NCBI GenBank assembly: GCA_900546005.1
Contig: URBJ01000008.1
Location: 1 to 42,359, forward strand
Length of the DNA stretch: 42,359 nucleotides
Origin: an uncultured Alistipes sp.
GTDB lineage: Bacteria; Bacteroidota; Bacteroidia; Bacteroidales; Rikenellaceae
Reading direction: 5' to 3'
Shown here piece by piece: positions 6,298 through 14,724 of this stretch. Under the pieces are notes generated by a model. The model did not search any database, was not told the DNA's origin, and saw only the letters and a program-made list of their open reading frames with translations. The stretch's first letter is position 1, and each line of letters begins with the position of its first letter. Both the position numbers and the translations under genes were made by a program.

Positions 6298-8409
6298 TCA
6301 GGGCATGCGCTGGAACCCTTCGCATCGGACTTTCCAGAGCCCGTTATCGGGAAATCCGGGAGCTTCGTCATCTCCGGAGCCGTCCCAGCCGCCCACCATC
6401 ATGGCAACGGCCGTCAACAATGCCCCATTCGAAGGCATATAGGGGAATGGTCCTCCAGTAGCCAAACCGTGCGCGTCGAACTGAAATCCGGGCGCATCGT
6501 ACAGCAACATCTCAACAGCCAGTTCGGGCCGACCCGTACGGGCTGCAGCCATCGCCAACATCGGGAAATCCCACCCCCATGTACGATCAAAGTTCCACGT
6601 TGCAACGACCTTGTCCAAGGTCCGGTTCAGTACGGTCGTATCCACTCCGTCCCCGGGCAACATCCCCAAGACGCCGATCAACGCCGGATGTTCGAATGCA
6701 TACTGTTCCCACATCCGATCGATCCCCTCGTACGTCTCATAAAGGCTATCCCTCTGCGGCAGCGGAGCCAGACGATGCAGCACATCTCGCCATTTTTCAT
6801 TCGGTTCCATCCCCAAACGATCGAGCCAATCCAGCGCCGTCCGCAGTCCGAACCGCCAATAGCCAAGTTCGAACGTCGGATTGATCGTTGTCTTCGGATC
6901 GGTATTCTCCGATACGATATACATCGGAGGTCCCAAAACATAACGACCTGCCGTCGAATCGAAGTGAGCGTAATCGGCCATAAAATCGGCCGTCTCGATC
7001 ACGATATCCTTCCACTTGAGCAGCGTCTCTTCCGAAGGATACAACCGGTAGTTCAACTCGGCGAAATAGATCGGATGGGGCTGCTGCCAAATCAGCAGGG
7101 CGTGGATCGGATGAGGCCACTCGCGATCGAAGTTCGCCGTACACTTCGGCCAACGCGCTCCGCGATAGCCCTGCTCGGCCGCCCGCTGTTTCGATGTCGG
7201 CAAAAAATCGGAATAGACCTTGAGGCTTCTTTCCGCCAACGGCCAACGGTTCCACAGTCCGTTATGTACCAGATGCCACCATATCATTTCGAAATGAAAC
7301 CGCCCGTACCAGCCGTTGTTGACCAAACCGCTCTCCTGAGGAGGCAGTGTCCCGGAGGCATTCACCCGCATCAGGTATTGTGAAAGCACGATTCTCCGTT
7401 CTAACTCCTTCCAACGGGGATCGCGGCTCTCCGACAGGTCAATCGCAGCACCCGAACGCCAGAAATCGACCCAACACTTCCTACTGAAAGCGAGGGTTCT
7501 TGCTGCCGTTGGCAGACGTGTTTCGTTCCTCTCGGACGAAAATGCACAGACGAAACCGAATGACTCCTGTTTCGGCACCAAATAAAAGCGATGAGGCGAG
7601 GAGACCGTATCCTTCGAGACGAATTCACCCCGACCGCTCCATCCTACCGATACATAATATCGGGTCGAGTCCATCGTGCGAGACAAATCGACACGGTGAT
7701 CCGCCTGTGCGACAACCTCCGTTTTATGAGCCTCCGGATGCGACCAATCGCCCACATAATTGGTGTATGCAGCTCCGTCCGCATACGGAAAATCAAACCG
7801 GACATAGAGCTGCCCCGAACGGATCAATCGGGACTTGACCCGAACGGCAACCATATCCCGCTCGGGATGACATGCGGTCTCCACCTCAACCGGTGTGCCC
7901 TCTATCTCGAATCGGCTGTAAATCGTTCCATGATACAGATCGACCCGTTGTTCGCTATGCTGAAGATCGATCTCCCGGACCTCGGTGCCATCCTTTTTTT
8001 TCAACACGAAACCGATTCTGCCCAAATTGATGCGATGGGGATTTCCTGCCAGCCACTGCGACAGTTCGGGCTGCGTCTCGTTCGGCATATCGTAGCGTAC
8101 GGGACGACCGTGCGTATCCCACACCACCCCCTCGAACGGTACTCCGATCAGACTGCCCGCCAGCGGGAAAGAGTGCCAACCCCACTGAGCCATCGTATTG
8201 AACGGAACGAATGTCTGCAATCCGGTGATGTCGACGCCAAAGGCAAACTCTCCGTTTCCGACCTGAGCCGGACTTTTCGGATCGGTCCGGGTCGTAACCA
8301 CATCGTGACGACGGACCAGCGCTTCCCGATCGATATCGGAACACCCGACCGCTCCGCACAGCCACAACCCTAATAACAGATAAATCGGAATCCTTTTCAT
8401 TCCGTTCAC
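6298..8409 (-). CDS. Putative six-hairpin glycosidase lipoprotein
   Basis: A 703-residue exported lipoprotein. The N terminus is a lipoprotein signal with Cys23 in AVGC and Ser at +2. The mature part begins with a beta-sandwich-like region (QVGNGEFAFGVD, about 50-61; TMAQWGWHSFP, about 72-82). An aromatic, Trp-rich, helical region follows, typical of (alpha/alpha)6 six-hairpin glycosidases (for example WYGRFHFEMIWWH at about 365-377). I recognise the overall architecture but cannot assign a CAZy family or substrate, and the catalytic residues are not certain. It probably forms a two-gene unit with the downstream sugar isomerase. No SusC/SusD pair is in the window, so this is not a full polysaccharide utilisation locus as seen. 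Confidence 0.7.
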   Translation of the reverse strand: MNGMKRIPIYLLLGLWLCGAVGCSDIDREALVRRHDVVTTRTDPKSPAQVGNGEFAFGVDITGLQTFVPFNTMAQWGWHSFPLAGSLIGVPFEGVVWDTHGRPVRYDMPNETQPELSQWLAGNPHRINLGRIGFVLKKKDGTEVREIDLQHSEQRVDLYHGTIYSRFEIEGTPVEVETACHPERDMVAVRVKSRLIRSGQLYVRFDFPYADGAAYTNYVGDWSHPEAHKTEVVAQADHRVDLSRTMDSTRYYVSVGWSGRGEFVSKDTVSSPHRFYLVPKQESFGFVCAFSSERNETRLPTAARTLAFSRKCWVDFWRSGAAIDLSESRDPRWKELERRIVLSQYLMRVNASGTLPPQESGLVNNGWYGRFHFEMIWWHLVHNGLWNRWPLAERSLKVYSDFLPTSKQRAAEQGYRGARWPKCTANFDREWPHPIHALLIWQQPHPIYFAELNYRLYPSEETLLKWKDIVIETADFMADYAHFDSTAGRYVLGPPMYIVSENTDPKTTINPTFELGYWRFGLRTALDWLDRLGMEPNEKWRDVLHRLAPLPQRDSLYETYEGIDRMWEQYAFEHPALIGVLGMLPGDGVDTTVLNRTLDKVVATWNFDRTWGWDFPMLAMAAARTGRPELAVEMLLYDAPGFQFDAHGLATGGPFPYMPSNGALLTAVAMMVGGWDGSGDDEAPGFPDNGLWKVRCEGFQRMP

Positions 8410-8521
8410 TATTTGCCTCTATTTAAAATGAATACGACTTCGTCCGGGCTTCACCTTCTCCGCTATCCTTTTTCTTTAGGTCCGGGCCTAAGCAAAAATC
8501 CCTCGACGGGATAAACTATAA

Positions 8522-9211
8522 TTAAATATCGTCGGAGTTGAACCGATAACCGAGCCGTTTACCGGTCTGTAATTTCGAATTCTCGATCTTCGTATTGAAC
8601 TGATCCATCGTTACGACCTTCATCGAATCATACGGCGGAACCAGCAGATCGAAGTCGAGCACATAATCGATAGCATGTTCGATGATTCCGAGCAACGCTT
8701 CACGGTCGATCGTACTCGTTCCGAACGTAGGCCATTTCATCGTCTGCCTCTTGCCCTCGACAAAGAATTGCATCTCCCTGTTGATAAAGATCCGACCGAT
8801 CAAATATCCCTCGTCTTCGGTCCGGTTGTAACGGAACGAATCGAACAGAAAGTTATAGATATTGATCATCCCGCAATACGAGTTGGCCCGATCCTGCTGT
8901 ACGTAGGTATTCTGCCACACCGGATGTTCGCGATTGAACTCGAAAATATTGCTGTGCATATTGAACAGCAGAATATCGTCTGCGATCTGGAGTTGAGCCT
9001 CGAATTTTCCGCGATCGCGGTATTCGATCTTCACCTCCTCTTTCCCCTCCGCTTCCAATATGTCGTCGACATCGGAGGAGATTTCATGCAGAACCTCCTT
9101 CAACCGGCCGAAAACGGAAAAAGTATTGTCAAAAATCTTCTGATTCAGATGAGCCTTACCGCTCAACTTATCGATAATGGAGTGTTTGAGACTACCCGGG
9201 TCACCGTCCAT
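8522..9211 (-). CDS. Conserved-looking cytosolic protein of unknown function
   Basis: Not recognised. The 229-residue protein has no signal peptide or membrane segment and has a balanced alpha/beta composition. It begins with a helical, charged region (SIIDKLSGKAHLNQKIFDNT). A predicted beta-rich centre holds many aromatic residues (NMHSNIFEFNREHPVW; NIYNFLFDSFRYNR). A C-terminal helical segment with IIEHAIDYVLDFDLLVPP follows. Normal codon use and a compact spacer to the genes on each side support a real gene. It lies between the glycosidase lipoprotein (112-bp spacer) and the GH73-LysM gene (66-bp spacer) on the same strand, so it may be read from the GH73 promoter. Confidence 0.7.
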   Translation of the reverse strand: MDGDPGSLKHSIIDKLSGKAHLNQKIFDNTFSVFGRLKEVLHEISSDVDDILEAEGKEEVKIEYRDRGKFEAQLQIADDILLFNMHSNIFEFNREHPVWQNTYVQQDRANSYCGMINIYNFLFDSFRYNRTEDEGYLIGRIFINREMQFFVEGKRQTMKWPTFGTSTIDREALLGIIEHAIDYVLDFDLLVPPYDSMKVVTMDQFNTKIENSKLQTGKRLGYRFNSDDI

Positions 9212-9277
9212 AATTTCAGTAATGTAATTTTAGGTATTGGTAATAGGATCTCGACGATCCCTGTTATTCAGTTTGTG

Positions 9278-10255
9278 TTACATCAGTCGGATCTGCTGGC
9301 CCTCGGTCACCGGAGACTGTGCATCCCGGCGGTTGATCTTGCACAGGTTCTTCAACCGGATGCCGTACATCTGCGAAATGCTGTGCAGCGTCTCGCCCGA
9401 TTTAGCCACATGAATCACCTTCCCGTTCGCACTGCGTTTGCCCTTGGGCCGGATATAAAGCATATCGCCGGGCTTCACCGTCGCATTCGGCTGCAGATCG
9501 TTGTAACGGGTCAACTTCTTGACCGACACCTTTGTTTCCGCTGCAATGCTCTCCGGAGTGTCTCCGTTCTGAACTACGATGAACAGGCTGCCGTTATTCC
9601 GGTATACGGTGTGTTTGCCGTTCTGTCCCAAGACGGAGACCGCATAGTTGTCAACATCGATCACATCCGTCGCCGCAGGAATCTCCACCGTCTGACTTTG
9701 TACCTCATCAGCGACCGTCTCTTTCTCAGGAAGATCTTGCCCCTCGTCCAGCAGATACAACTTTTCGTCCTCGATGATTCCGATCAACAGATCCGCATAC
9801 CGTGGATTTGTCGCATAACCGGCCTTCTGAAGCCCTTTGGCCCAACCCCGATAATCGGTGGGATCGAGTTCAAACAAGGATTGATAACGTTCCGACTGAT
9901 CCAAGAATTCGGAATGGTCGTGATAAGAGGCCTCCACAGAAGGGTATTTCCGAAAACACTCGTCCGGAGCATCATCCGTATGTGCGATGGTCTCGCCCCG
10001 CCAGTTGCTTTTACACTTGATTCCGAAATGGTTATTCCCCTCACGGGCCAAACGGCTGTTGCCGTCATCCGACTCAAGCAACGCCTGAGCCAGTTTGACG
10101 CTGGCCGGAATCCCGTAAAGATCCATCTCCTCAACCGCCAACGCTTTATATTTATTGATGTATTCGGCCCTCGTCATTCTCTTCTGGCCATACAGAGTCG
10201 GAACCATCATCCCGATCAGGACGAACACCGATACGAATTTCATCACTCTTTTCAT
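9278..10255 (-). CDS. Exported glucosaminidase (GH73) with two LysM domains
   Basis: Peptidoglycan hydrolase, expected to cleave beta-N-acetylglucosaminyl bonds in the periplasm; 325 residues. The signal peptide covers about 1-23. The glucosaminidase domain covers about 27-165 and includes ALLESDDGNSRLA, with Glu61 as the expected catalytic acid, and the family's GNNHFGIKC motif. Two LysM modules follow (about 225-280 and 282-325), ending at the C terminus. I start at the ATG at 10255; a TTG nine bases upstream is less likely. A perfect promoter lies at 10283-10314 on this strand. A role in wall remodelling, perhaps cell separation, is inferred from the family. Confidence 0.9.
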   Translation of the reverse strand: MKRVMKFVSVFVLIGMMVPTLYGQKRMTRAEYINKYKALAVEEMDLYGIPASVKLAQALLESDDGNSRLAREGNNHFGIKCKSNWRGETIAHTDDAPDECFRKYPSVEASYHDHSEFLDQSERYQSLFELDPTDYRGWAKGLQKAGYATNPRYADLLIGIIEDEKLYLLDEGQDLPEKETVADEVQSQTVEIPAATDVIDVDNYAVSVLGQNGKHTVYRNNGSLFIVVQNGDTPESIAAETKVSVKKLTRYNDLQPNATVKPGDMLYIRPKGKRSANGKVIHVAKSGETLHSISQMYGIRLKNLCKINRRDAQSPVTEGQQIRLM

Positions 10256-10282
10256 CACGAACAATCAATAATATACTTCGGA

Positions 10283-10314
10283 CAAAAATAACATTTTCTT
10301 GTAATTTGCGCAAA
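10283..10314 (-). promoter_or_regulatory. Promoter of the GH73-LysM gene
   Basis: On the minus strand, TTTG (10314-10311) is followed after exactly 20 bp by TATTTTTG (10290-10283), matching both Bacteroidota elements fully. It interleaves with the divergent promoter at 10298-10328. Confidence 0.72.
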
Positions 10315-10328
10315 AATCTTTAGCTTTG
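10298..10328 (+). promoter_or_regulatory. Promoter of the DUF4254-GT9-EEP operon
   Basis: CTTG at 10298-10301, then 19 bp, then TAGCTTTG at 10321-10328, a perfect -7 element. The transcript start would be near 10335, so the ATG at 10347 is the true start and the earlier in-frame ATG at 10329 is unlikely to be used. Confidence 0.7.
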
Positions 10329-10346
10329 TACATAAACTTTAATCGT

Positions 10347-10955
10347 ATGGCTATGTTTACGACTCAAAGCAACCGGATTTTTTCACAGGTAATCGCCGAC
10401 TATCATCGGACGGACAACGTGAATGCACCTATAAATAACCCCTACAAAAACGGCTCGATCGAATATCTGTTATACCTGAAAAACTGGATCGACACCGTAC
10501 AGTGGCATCTGGAAGATATCATCCGCGATCCGGAAATCGACCCGGTGGACGCGCTTAAAATCAAACGGCGTATCGACCGATCGAATCAGGAGCGTACCGA
10601 CATGGTAGAGTATATCGACAGCTACTTTCTGGACCAATACAAAGACGTTAAACCCCTGCCCGATGCAACGATCAATACCGAGAGTCCGGCTTGGGCCATC
10701 GACCGGCTGTCGATCCTCGCGCTGAAGATCTACCACATGGCTCATGAGGTCAACCGTAAAGATGTCGACCAAAGCCACATCGATGCATGTAGCAAAAAAT
10801 TAGAGGTCCTGAAACAACAACAGATCGACCTCTCATCAGCCATCGATCAACTGCTCGACGACATTGCCGCAGGACGGAAATACATGAAAGTATACAAACA
10901 GATGAAAATGTACAACGATCCGGAACTCAATCCGGTGCTGTACGCCTCAAAGTAG
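10347..10955 (+). CDS. DUF4254 family protein
   Basis: A 202-residue all-helical cytosolic protein that I recognise as the DUF4254 family of Bacteroidetes; the biochemical function is unknown. Characteristic stretches include NNPYKNGSIEYLLYLKNWID near the amino terminus and a central MVEYIDSYFL helix. The family is often found beside GT9 glycosyltransferase genes, and that is the case here: the stop is followed after 2 bp by the heptosyltransferase start. An auxiliary role in LPS or other glycan assembly is a reasonable guess, not shown. The start was chosen from the promoter position; the ATG two codons downstream is an alternative. Confidence 0.85.
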   Translation: MAMFTTQSNRIFSQVIADYHRTDNVNAPINNPYKNGSIEYLLYLKNWIDTVQWHLEDIIRDPEIDPVDALKIKRRIDRSNQERTDMVEYIDSYFLDQYKDVKPLPDATINTESPAWAIDRLSILALKIYHMAHEVNRKDVDQSHIDACSKKLEVLKQQQIDLSSAIDQLLDDIAAGRKYMKVYKQMKMYNDPELNPVLYASK

Positions 10956-10957
10956 CA

Positions 10958-12037
10958 ATGGATCAGATTCCTCATTCGGCATCTTTGCGTCTGCTGGTCA
11001 TCCGGTTGTCGGCTATGGGAGATGTAGCTATGGTCGCTCCCGTTCTGGCCGCATTGCGCAAAAACTACCCGAATATCCAGATCACCATGCTCACCCCGAA
11101 ATTCCTTCAACCGTTTTTTCGGGAGGTGGGAGAGATGAGCTTTTTTTCGCCCGATCTGAAAAATCGCCACAAGGGGATCCGAGGCCTGTTGCGGTTGGGA
11201 CACGACATTGGTCGTTTCGACATGGTTGCCGACCTGCACGATGTATTGCGCAGCAAAGGGCTCTGCAAACTGTTGCGATGGAAAGGTGCGAGAGTCGAAC
11301 GGATCGACAAGGGTCGGGCCGAGAAAAAAGCACTGACCGCACCGAAGGATAAAATCAAGGTCCAACTCAAAACCACCGTCGAACGATACCGGGATGTCTT
11401 CGTACGGCTTGGATTCGACCTTCCGGCCGTGCCGCTGCCCCAACGGATCCACTATCCGATGAGTCCGGAGACCCTCGCCTTGGCCGGCGAACGCAGCCGT
11501 TTCTGGATCGGCGTATCCCCCTTTGCCCAGCATGAGGGAAAAATATACCCGCCCGAAAAGATGCGGGAGGTCATTCTGCGGCTGGCCGATATTCCCGACT
11601 CACGGATCTTCATTTTCGGTGGTGGTGCATCCGAAAAACAGTTCGCCGAAGAGACGGCCGCTCTCAAAGAGAACATCGTATCGGTCATCGGACGAATCAA
11701 ATTGGGACAAGAGATGGAGTTGATCTCGAATCTGGATCTTATGGTCAGTATGGACTCCTCCGCTCTGCACATGTCGTCGTTGGTCGGACTGCCGGTTATT
11801 TCGATTTGGGGAGCTACGCATCCTTTTGCGGGGTTCTACGGATTCGGACAGGATCCGGATCTGGCCGTACAGATCGACCTCGAGTGCCGCCCCTGCTCGG
11901 TCTACGGAAACAAGCCCTGCCTCACGGGCGACTACCGCTGCATGACCGGCATCACTCCGGAAAAAGTAGTCAGGAAAGTATGCGACTTCCTGCAGGTTCC
12001 TCTTCCCCGGGAGAGTGACTCTGAACCGAAAAAATAG
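10958..12037 (+). CDS. Glycosyltransferase family 9 (ADP-heptose:LPS heptosyltransferase-like)
   Basis: GT-B fold transferase of 359 residues, expected to add heptose or a related sugar to the LPS core on the cytoplasmic face of the inner membrane. The N-terminal LRLLVIRLSAMGDVAMVAPV motif and the C-terminal donor-site region (MDSSALHMSSLVGLPVISIWGATHP) are typical of the WaaF/RfaF family. A Cys-containing stretch, CRPCSVYGNKPC, follows at about 312-323. It sits in a tight operon with 2-bp spacers on both sides, behind DUF4254 and ahead of the EEP protein. The exact acceptor cannot be inferred. Confidence 0.9.
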   Translation: MDQIPHSASLRLLVIRLSAMGDVAMVAPVLAALRKNYPNIQITMLTPKFLQPFFREVGEMSFFSPDLKNRHKGIRGLLRLGHDIGRFDMVADLHDVLRSKGLCKLLRWKGARVERIDKGRAEKKALTAPKDKIKVQLKTTVERYRDVFVRLGFDLPAVPLPQRIHYPMSPETLALAGERSRFWIGVSPFAQHEGKIYPPEKMREVILRLADIPDSRIFIFGGGASEKQFAEETAALKENIVSVIGRIKLGQEMELISNLDLMVSMDSSALHMSSLVGLPVISIWGATHPFAGFYGFGQDPDLAVQIDLECRPCSVYGNKPCLTGDYRCMTGITPEKVVRKVCDFLQVPLPRESDSEPKK

Positions 12038-12039
12038 CC

Positions 12040-13140
12040 ATGCGCAACAGATCCATAGCAAGAGCGATCAAGGTCGGTATCGGGACGATACTCACCGTTG
12101 TCGTTCTGTTTTTCGTTTTTTCATGGATCGCGGAATACCGACCGGCAGGACGGGAAACCACCTTGTACGACAAAACCGAACCCGAATATCTGCCGGATAC
12201 CCTGACCGTCGTCTCGTGGAACATCGGCTACGCAGGTCTGGGAGACAACATGGATTTTTTTTATGACGGAGGACGTCGGGTTCGCGACAGCCGGGCAAGA
12301 ACCGCACAAAATCTGCAAGAGATAATCCGGACTCTGAAATATTTACATGCCGATCTGATCCTGCTGCAAGAGGTCGATATGGATTCCCACCGTTCTTACG
12401 GCATCCGTGAAGTCGATTCGCTGCAAAAAGCGTTTCCGGAATACCACCTCTCGTTTGCCTATAACTACAAGGTGCATTGGGTCCCGATTCCGCTAAAGAA
12501 TCCGATCGGTCGGGTCAACAGCGGAGTAGTTACCCTCTCCCGCATAGACCCTTTTAAGTCGGAGCGGATACAGTACCCCTCCGCTTTCCCATTTCCTGTC
12601 CGGCTGTTCAATCTGAAGCGCTGCCTGCTCTCCTCCCATTTCCTAACCGCCTCGGGCGACACGCTTATCGTAAACAACACCCACAACACCGCCTACGATA
12701 CGGGTGGCATGCGGGAGACGGAGATGAATTTTCTTGCCCGTGAACTCGACTCCGTGGCATCCCCCCATACACAGATCCTGACCGGAGGTGACTGGAACCA
12801 ATATCCGCCGGACTATACCCCCTCGACAGAAGAGCTGTCGAACGAATATTTCGTCCCGCAGCCCGTGGACAAGACGCTTTTCGGAGAAAAGTTCCGTTTC
12901 GCATTCGATGCCCGGACACCCTCTCTGCGCTACCTCGATCACACGTGGATCGACAACGATAGCACATCCCGTCCCTGCACCACCCTAACCGACTTTTTTC
13001 TGCTCTCCTCCTCGCTGAAGATTCTTTCGATCGAGACCCTCCCGCTCGACTTCCATGCGAGTGACCACAATCCGGTGTTGCTCCGAATCGCCATGCCGGG
13101 TCATAAAGACCTCGACCCGAAGGATCCCGTCCAGAAATAA
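12040..13140 (+). CDS. Membrane-anchored endonuclease/exonuclease/phosphatase (EEP) family protein
   Basis: A 366-residue protein with one N-terminal membrane segment (about 11-30) and an EEP (DNase I-like) domain. Conserved elements are visible in order: SWNIGYAG (Asn61), LLQEVDMD with the metal-binding Glu, NNTHNTAY with an active-site His, GGDWNQYP with the Asp/Asn pair, and HASDHNPV near the end. The metal-dependent phosphoesterase centre therefore looks intact. With the anchor, the catalytic domain should face the periplasm. EEP proteins act on nucleic acids, phospholipids or phosphoinositides; the substrate here is unknown. It starts 2 bp after the GT9 stop, which suggests an envelope role. 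Confidence 0.88.
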   Translation: MRNRSIARAIKVGIGTILTVVVLFFVFSWIAEYRPAGRETTLYDKTEPEYLPDTLTVVSWNIGYAGLGDNMDFFYDGGRRVRDSRARTAQNLQEIIRTLKYLHADLILLQEVDMDSHRSYGIREVDSLQKAFPEYHLSFAYNYKVHWVPIPLKNPIGRVNSGVVTLSRIDPFKSERIQYPSAFPFPVRLFNLKRCLLSSHFLTASGDTLIVNNTHNTAYDTGGMRETEMNFLARELDSVASPHTQILTGGDWNQYPPDYTPSTEELSNEYFVPQPVDKTLFGEKFRFAFDARTPSLRYLDHTWIDNDSTSRPCTTLTDFFLLSSSLKILSIETLPLDFHASDHNPVLLRIAMPGHKDLDPKDPVQK

Positions 13141-13151
13141 TCGGCCGAAAG

Positions 13152-13182
13152 TTGTGCGTATCTCCAAAAAGTCTTAACTTTG
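13152..13182 (+). promoter_or_regulatory. Promoter of gcvH
   Basis: TTGTG at 13152-13156 and, after about 19 bp, TAACTTTG at 13175-13182 (perfect -7 element). Transcription would start near 13189, giving a leader of about 19 bases before the ATG at 13208. Confidence 0.7.
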
Positions 13183-13207
13183 TGAGTTGAAAATATTAAG
13201 GTGCATT

Positions 13208-13585
13208 ATGAACATACCAGCCGATTTGAAATACTCGAAAGACCACGAATGGATTCGTGTCGAGGAGTCGTGTGCCTATGTCGGAATTACCGATTTCGCA
13301 CAAAGCCAGTTAGGCGACATTGTATTTGTTGATGTAACCACCGTAGGCGAAACCCTCCCGCAGGGTGAGGTGTTCGGTACGATCGAAGCCGTCAAAACCG
13401 TTTCGGATGCGTTTCTGCCCGTCGGCGGTGAAATTCTCGAATTCAACACATCGTTGAACGATTCTCCCGAATTGGTCAACTCCGATCCCTACGGTGCAGG
13501 ATGGATGATCAAAATCCGTATGACCGATCCCGCCGAACTCGACGTCCTGCTCGACGCCGAAGCTTACGCAAAACTGATCGGCTAA
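13208..13585 (+). CDS. gcvH: Glycine cleavage system H protein
   Basis: The lipoylated carrier that shuttles the aminomethyl group between P, T and L proteins of the glycine cleavage complex. The protein has 125 residues. The lipoyl lysine is K63 in the motif [13 protein letters not shown], and the N-terminal YSKDHEWIR signature is present. I use the ATG at 13208; an in-frame ATG at 13187 lies at or before the predicted transcript start. P, T and L genes are not nearby. mdh follows after 55 bp without a visible promoter or terminator, so the two may be cotranscribed. Confidence 0.95.
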   Translation: MNIPADLKYSKDHEWIRVEESCAYVGITDFAQSQLGDIVFVDVTTVGETLPQGEVFGTIEAVKTVSDAFLPVGGEILEFNTSLNDSPELVNSDPYGAGWMIKIRMTDPAELDVLLDAEAYAKLIG

Positions 13586-13640
13586 CGGCCTTTCCCCCGT
13601 TCTTAATAGTAAAAATATTCCATTTAAAAAGAATAAAGAT

Positions 13641-14582
13641 ATGAGCAAAGTAACAGTTGTGGGCGCAGGCAACGTAGGCGCTACTTGTGCCAATGTGATC
13701 GCCACTCGCGAGATCGCCGACGAATTGGTTCTGTTGGATATCAAAGAGGGTGTTTCAGAGGGTAAAATGTTGGATATTTTCCAAACCGCTACCCTGATGG
13801 ACTTCGACACCAAACTGACCGGTGTAACCAACGACTATGCCGCAACAGCCAATTCCGATGTTGTGGTCGTAACCTCAGGTATGCCCCGTAAACCGGGTAT
13901 GACCCGCGAGGAGCTGATCGGCGTAAACGCAGGAATCGTCGCTTCAGTCGTAGGCAACATTCTGAAATACTCGCCCAAAGCCGTCATCATCATGATCAGT
14001 AACCCGATGGATACAATGACCTATCTGGCCCTCAAAAAAACCGGACTGCCCAAAAACCAACTCTTCGGTATGGGCGGTGCCTTGGATTCAGCTCGTTTCA
14101 AATGTTATCTGAGCAAGGCCCTCAACGCCAACTCGAATGAGATCGAAGGTATGGTAATCGGCGGTCACGGCGATACGACCATGATTCCGCTCTACTCAAA
14201 AGCCGCTTACAAAGGAATTCCCGTAACGGAGCTGCTGAGCAAAGAGCAGATCGACAAAGTCGTTGCCGATACGATGGTAGGTGGAGCAACCTTGACCAAG
14301 CTGCTCGGTACGTCGGCATGGTATGCCCCCGGTGCTGCAGGAGCATACGTCGTTGAATCGATCATCCGCGATCAGAAAAAGGTCGTTCCGTGCTGTGCAT
14401 ACCTCGAAGGCGAATACGGCCAGAGCGATATCTGCATCGGAGTACCTGTCGTTCTCGGCAAAAACGGTGTGGAGAAAGTGATCGAACTCAACCTGAACGA
14501 CGAAGAGAAAGCTCTCTTTGCCAAGAGCGCAGAGGCTGTCCGCAAGACCAACTCGGTACTGAAAGAGATCAACGTATTGTAA
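13641..14582 (+). CDS. mdh: Malate dehydrogenase
   Basis: NAD-dependent oxidation of malate to oxaloacetate, or the reverse in the reductive branch leading to succinate in anaerobic Bacteroidetes. The 313-residue protein has the Rossmann loop GAGNVG at 8-13, Asp33 at the end of beta-2 indicating NAD preference, and substrate-binding arginines R83 and R89 (MPRKPGMTR) plus R152. The catalytic His176 is in GGHGDTT. It belongs to the LDH-like MDH group (MDH3-type). It ends just before a strong terminator, which separates it from ftsL. Confidence 0.95.
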   Translation: MSKVTVVGAGNVGATCANVIATREIADELVLLDIKEGVSEGKMLDIFQTATLMDFDTKLTGVTNDYAATANSDVVVVTSGMPRKPGMTREELIGVNAGIVASVVGNILKYSPKAVIIMISNPMDTMTYLALKKTGLPKNQLFGMGGALDSARFKCYLSKALNANSNEIEGMVIGGHGDTTMIPLYSKAAYKGIPVTELLSKEQIDKVVADTMVGGATLTKLLGTSAWYAPGAAGAYVVESIIRDQKKVVPCCAYLEGEYGQSDICIGVPVVLGKNGVEKVIELNLNDEEKALFAKSAEAVRKTNSVLKEINVL

Positions 14583-14603
14583 AATCCGAATCTCGGATTA
14601 ACC

Positions 14604-14648
14604 ATAAGCGAGAGGACCTTTTTGCGTCCTCTCGCTTATTCTTTTTTC
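14604..14648 (+). terminator. Intrinsic terminator after mdh
   Basis: A perfect 14-bp stem (14604-14617 with 14626-14639) around an 8-base loop, followed by TCTTTTTTC. It isolates the gcvH-mdh unit from the division cluster. Confidence 0.92.
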
Positions 14649-14674
14649 AGAAAAAATATCCCTTCCTACGAAAC

Positions 14675-14705
14675 GTTGACTTTCGATCAAAAAAAACTAT
14701 TTTTG
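14675..14705 (+). promoter_or_regulatory. Promoter of ftsL-ftsI
   Basis: GTTG at 14675-14678, then 19 bp, then TATTTTTG at 14698-14705, a perfect -7 element. It leaves a short leader before the ftsL ATG at 14725. Confidence 0.7.
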
Positions 14706-14724
14706 TAACCAAAAGCGTACGGAA

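Noticed and set aside
8675..10291. A 538-codon open frame on the plus strand
   Set aside because: It lies antisense to the unrecognised protein and the GH73-LysM gene, whose opposite-strand frames carry recognisable motifs and promoters. It has no promoter, and it is probably a codon-bias shadow.
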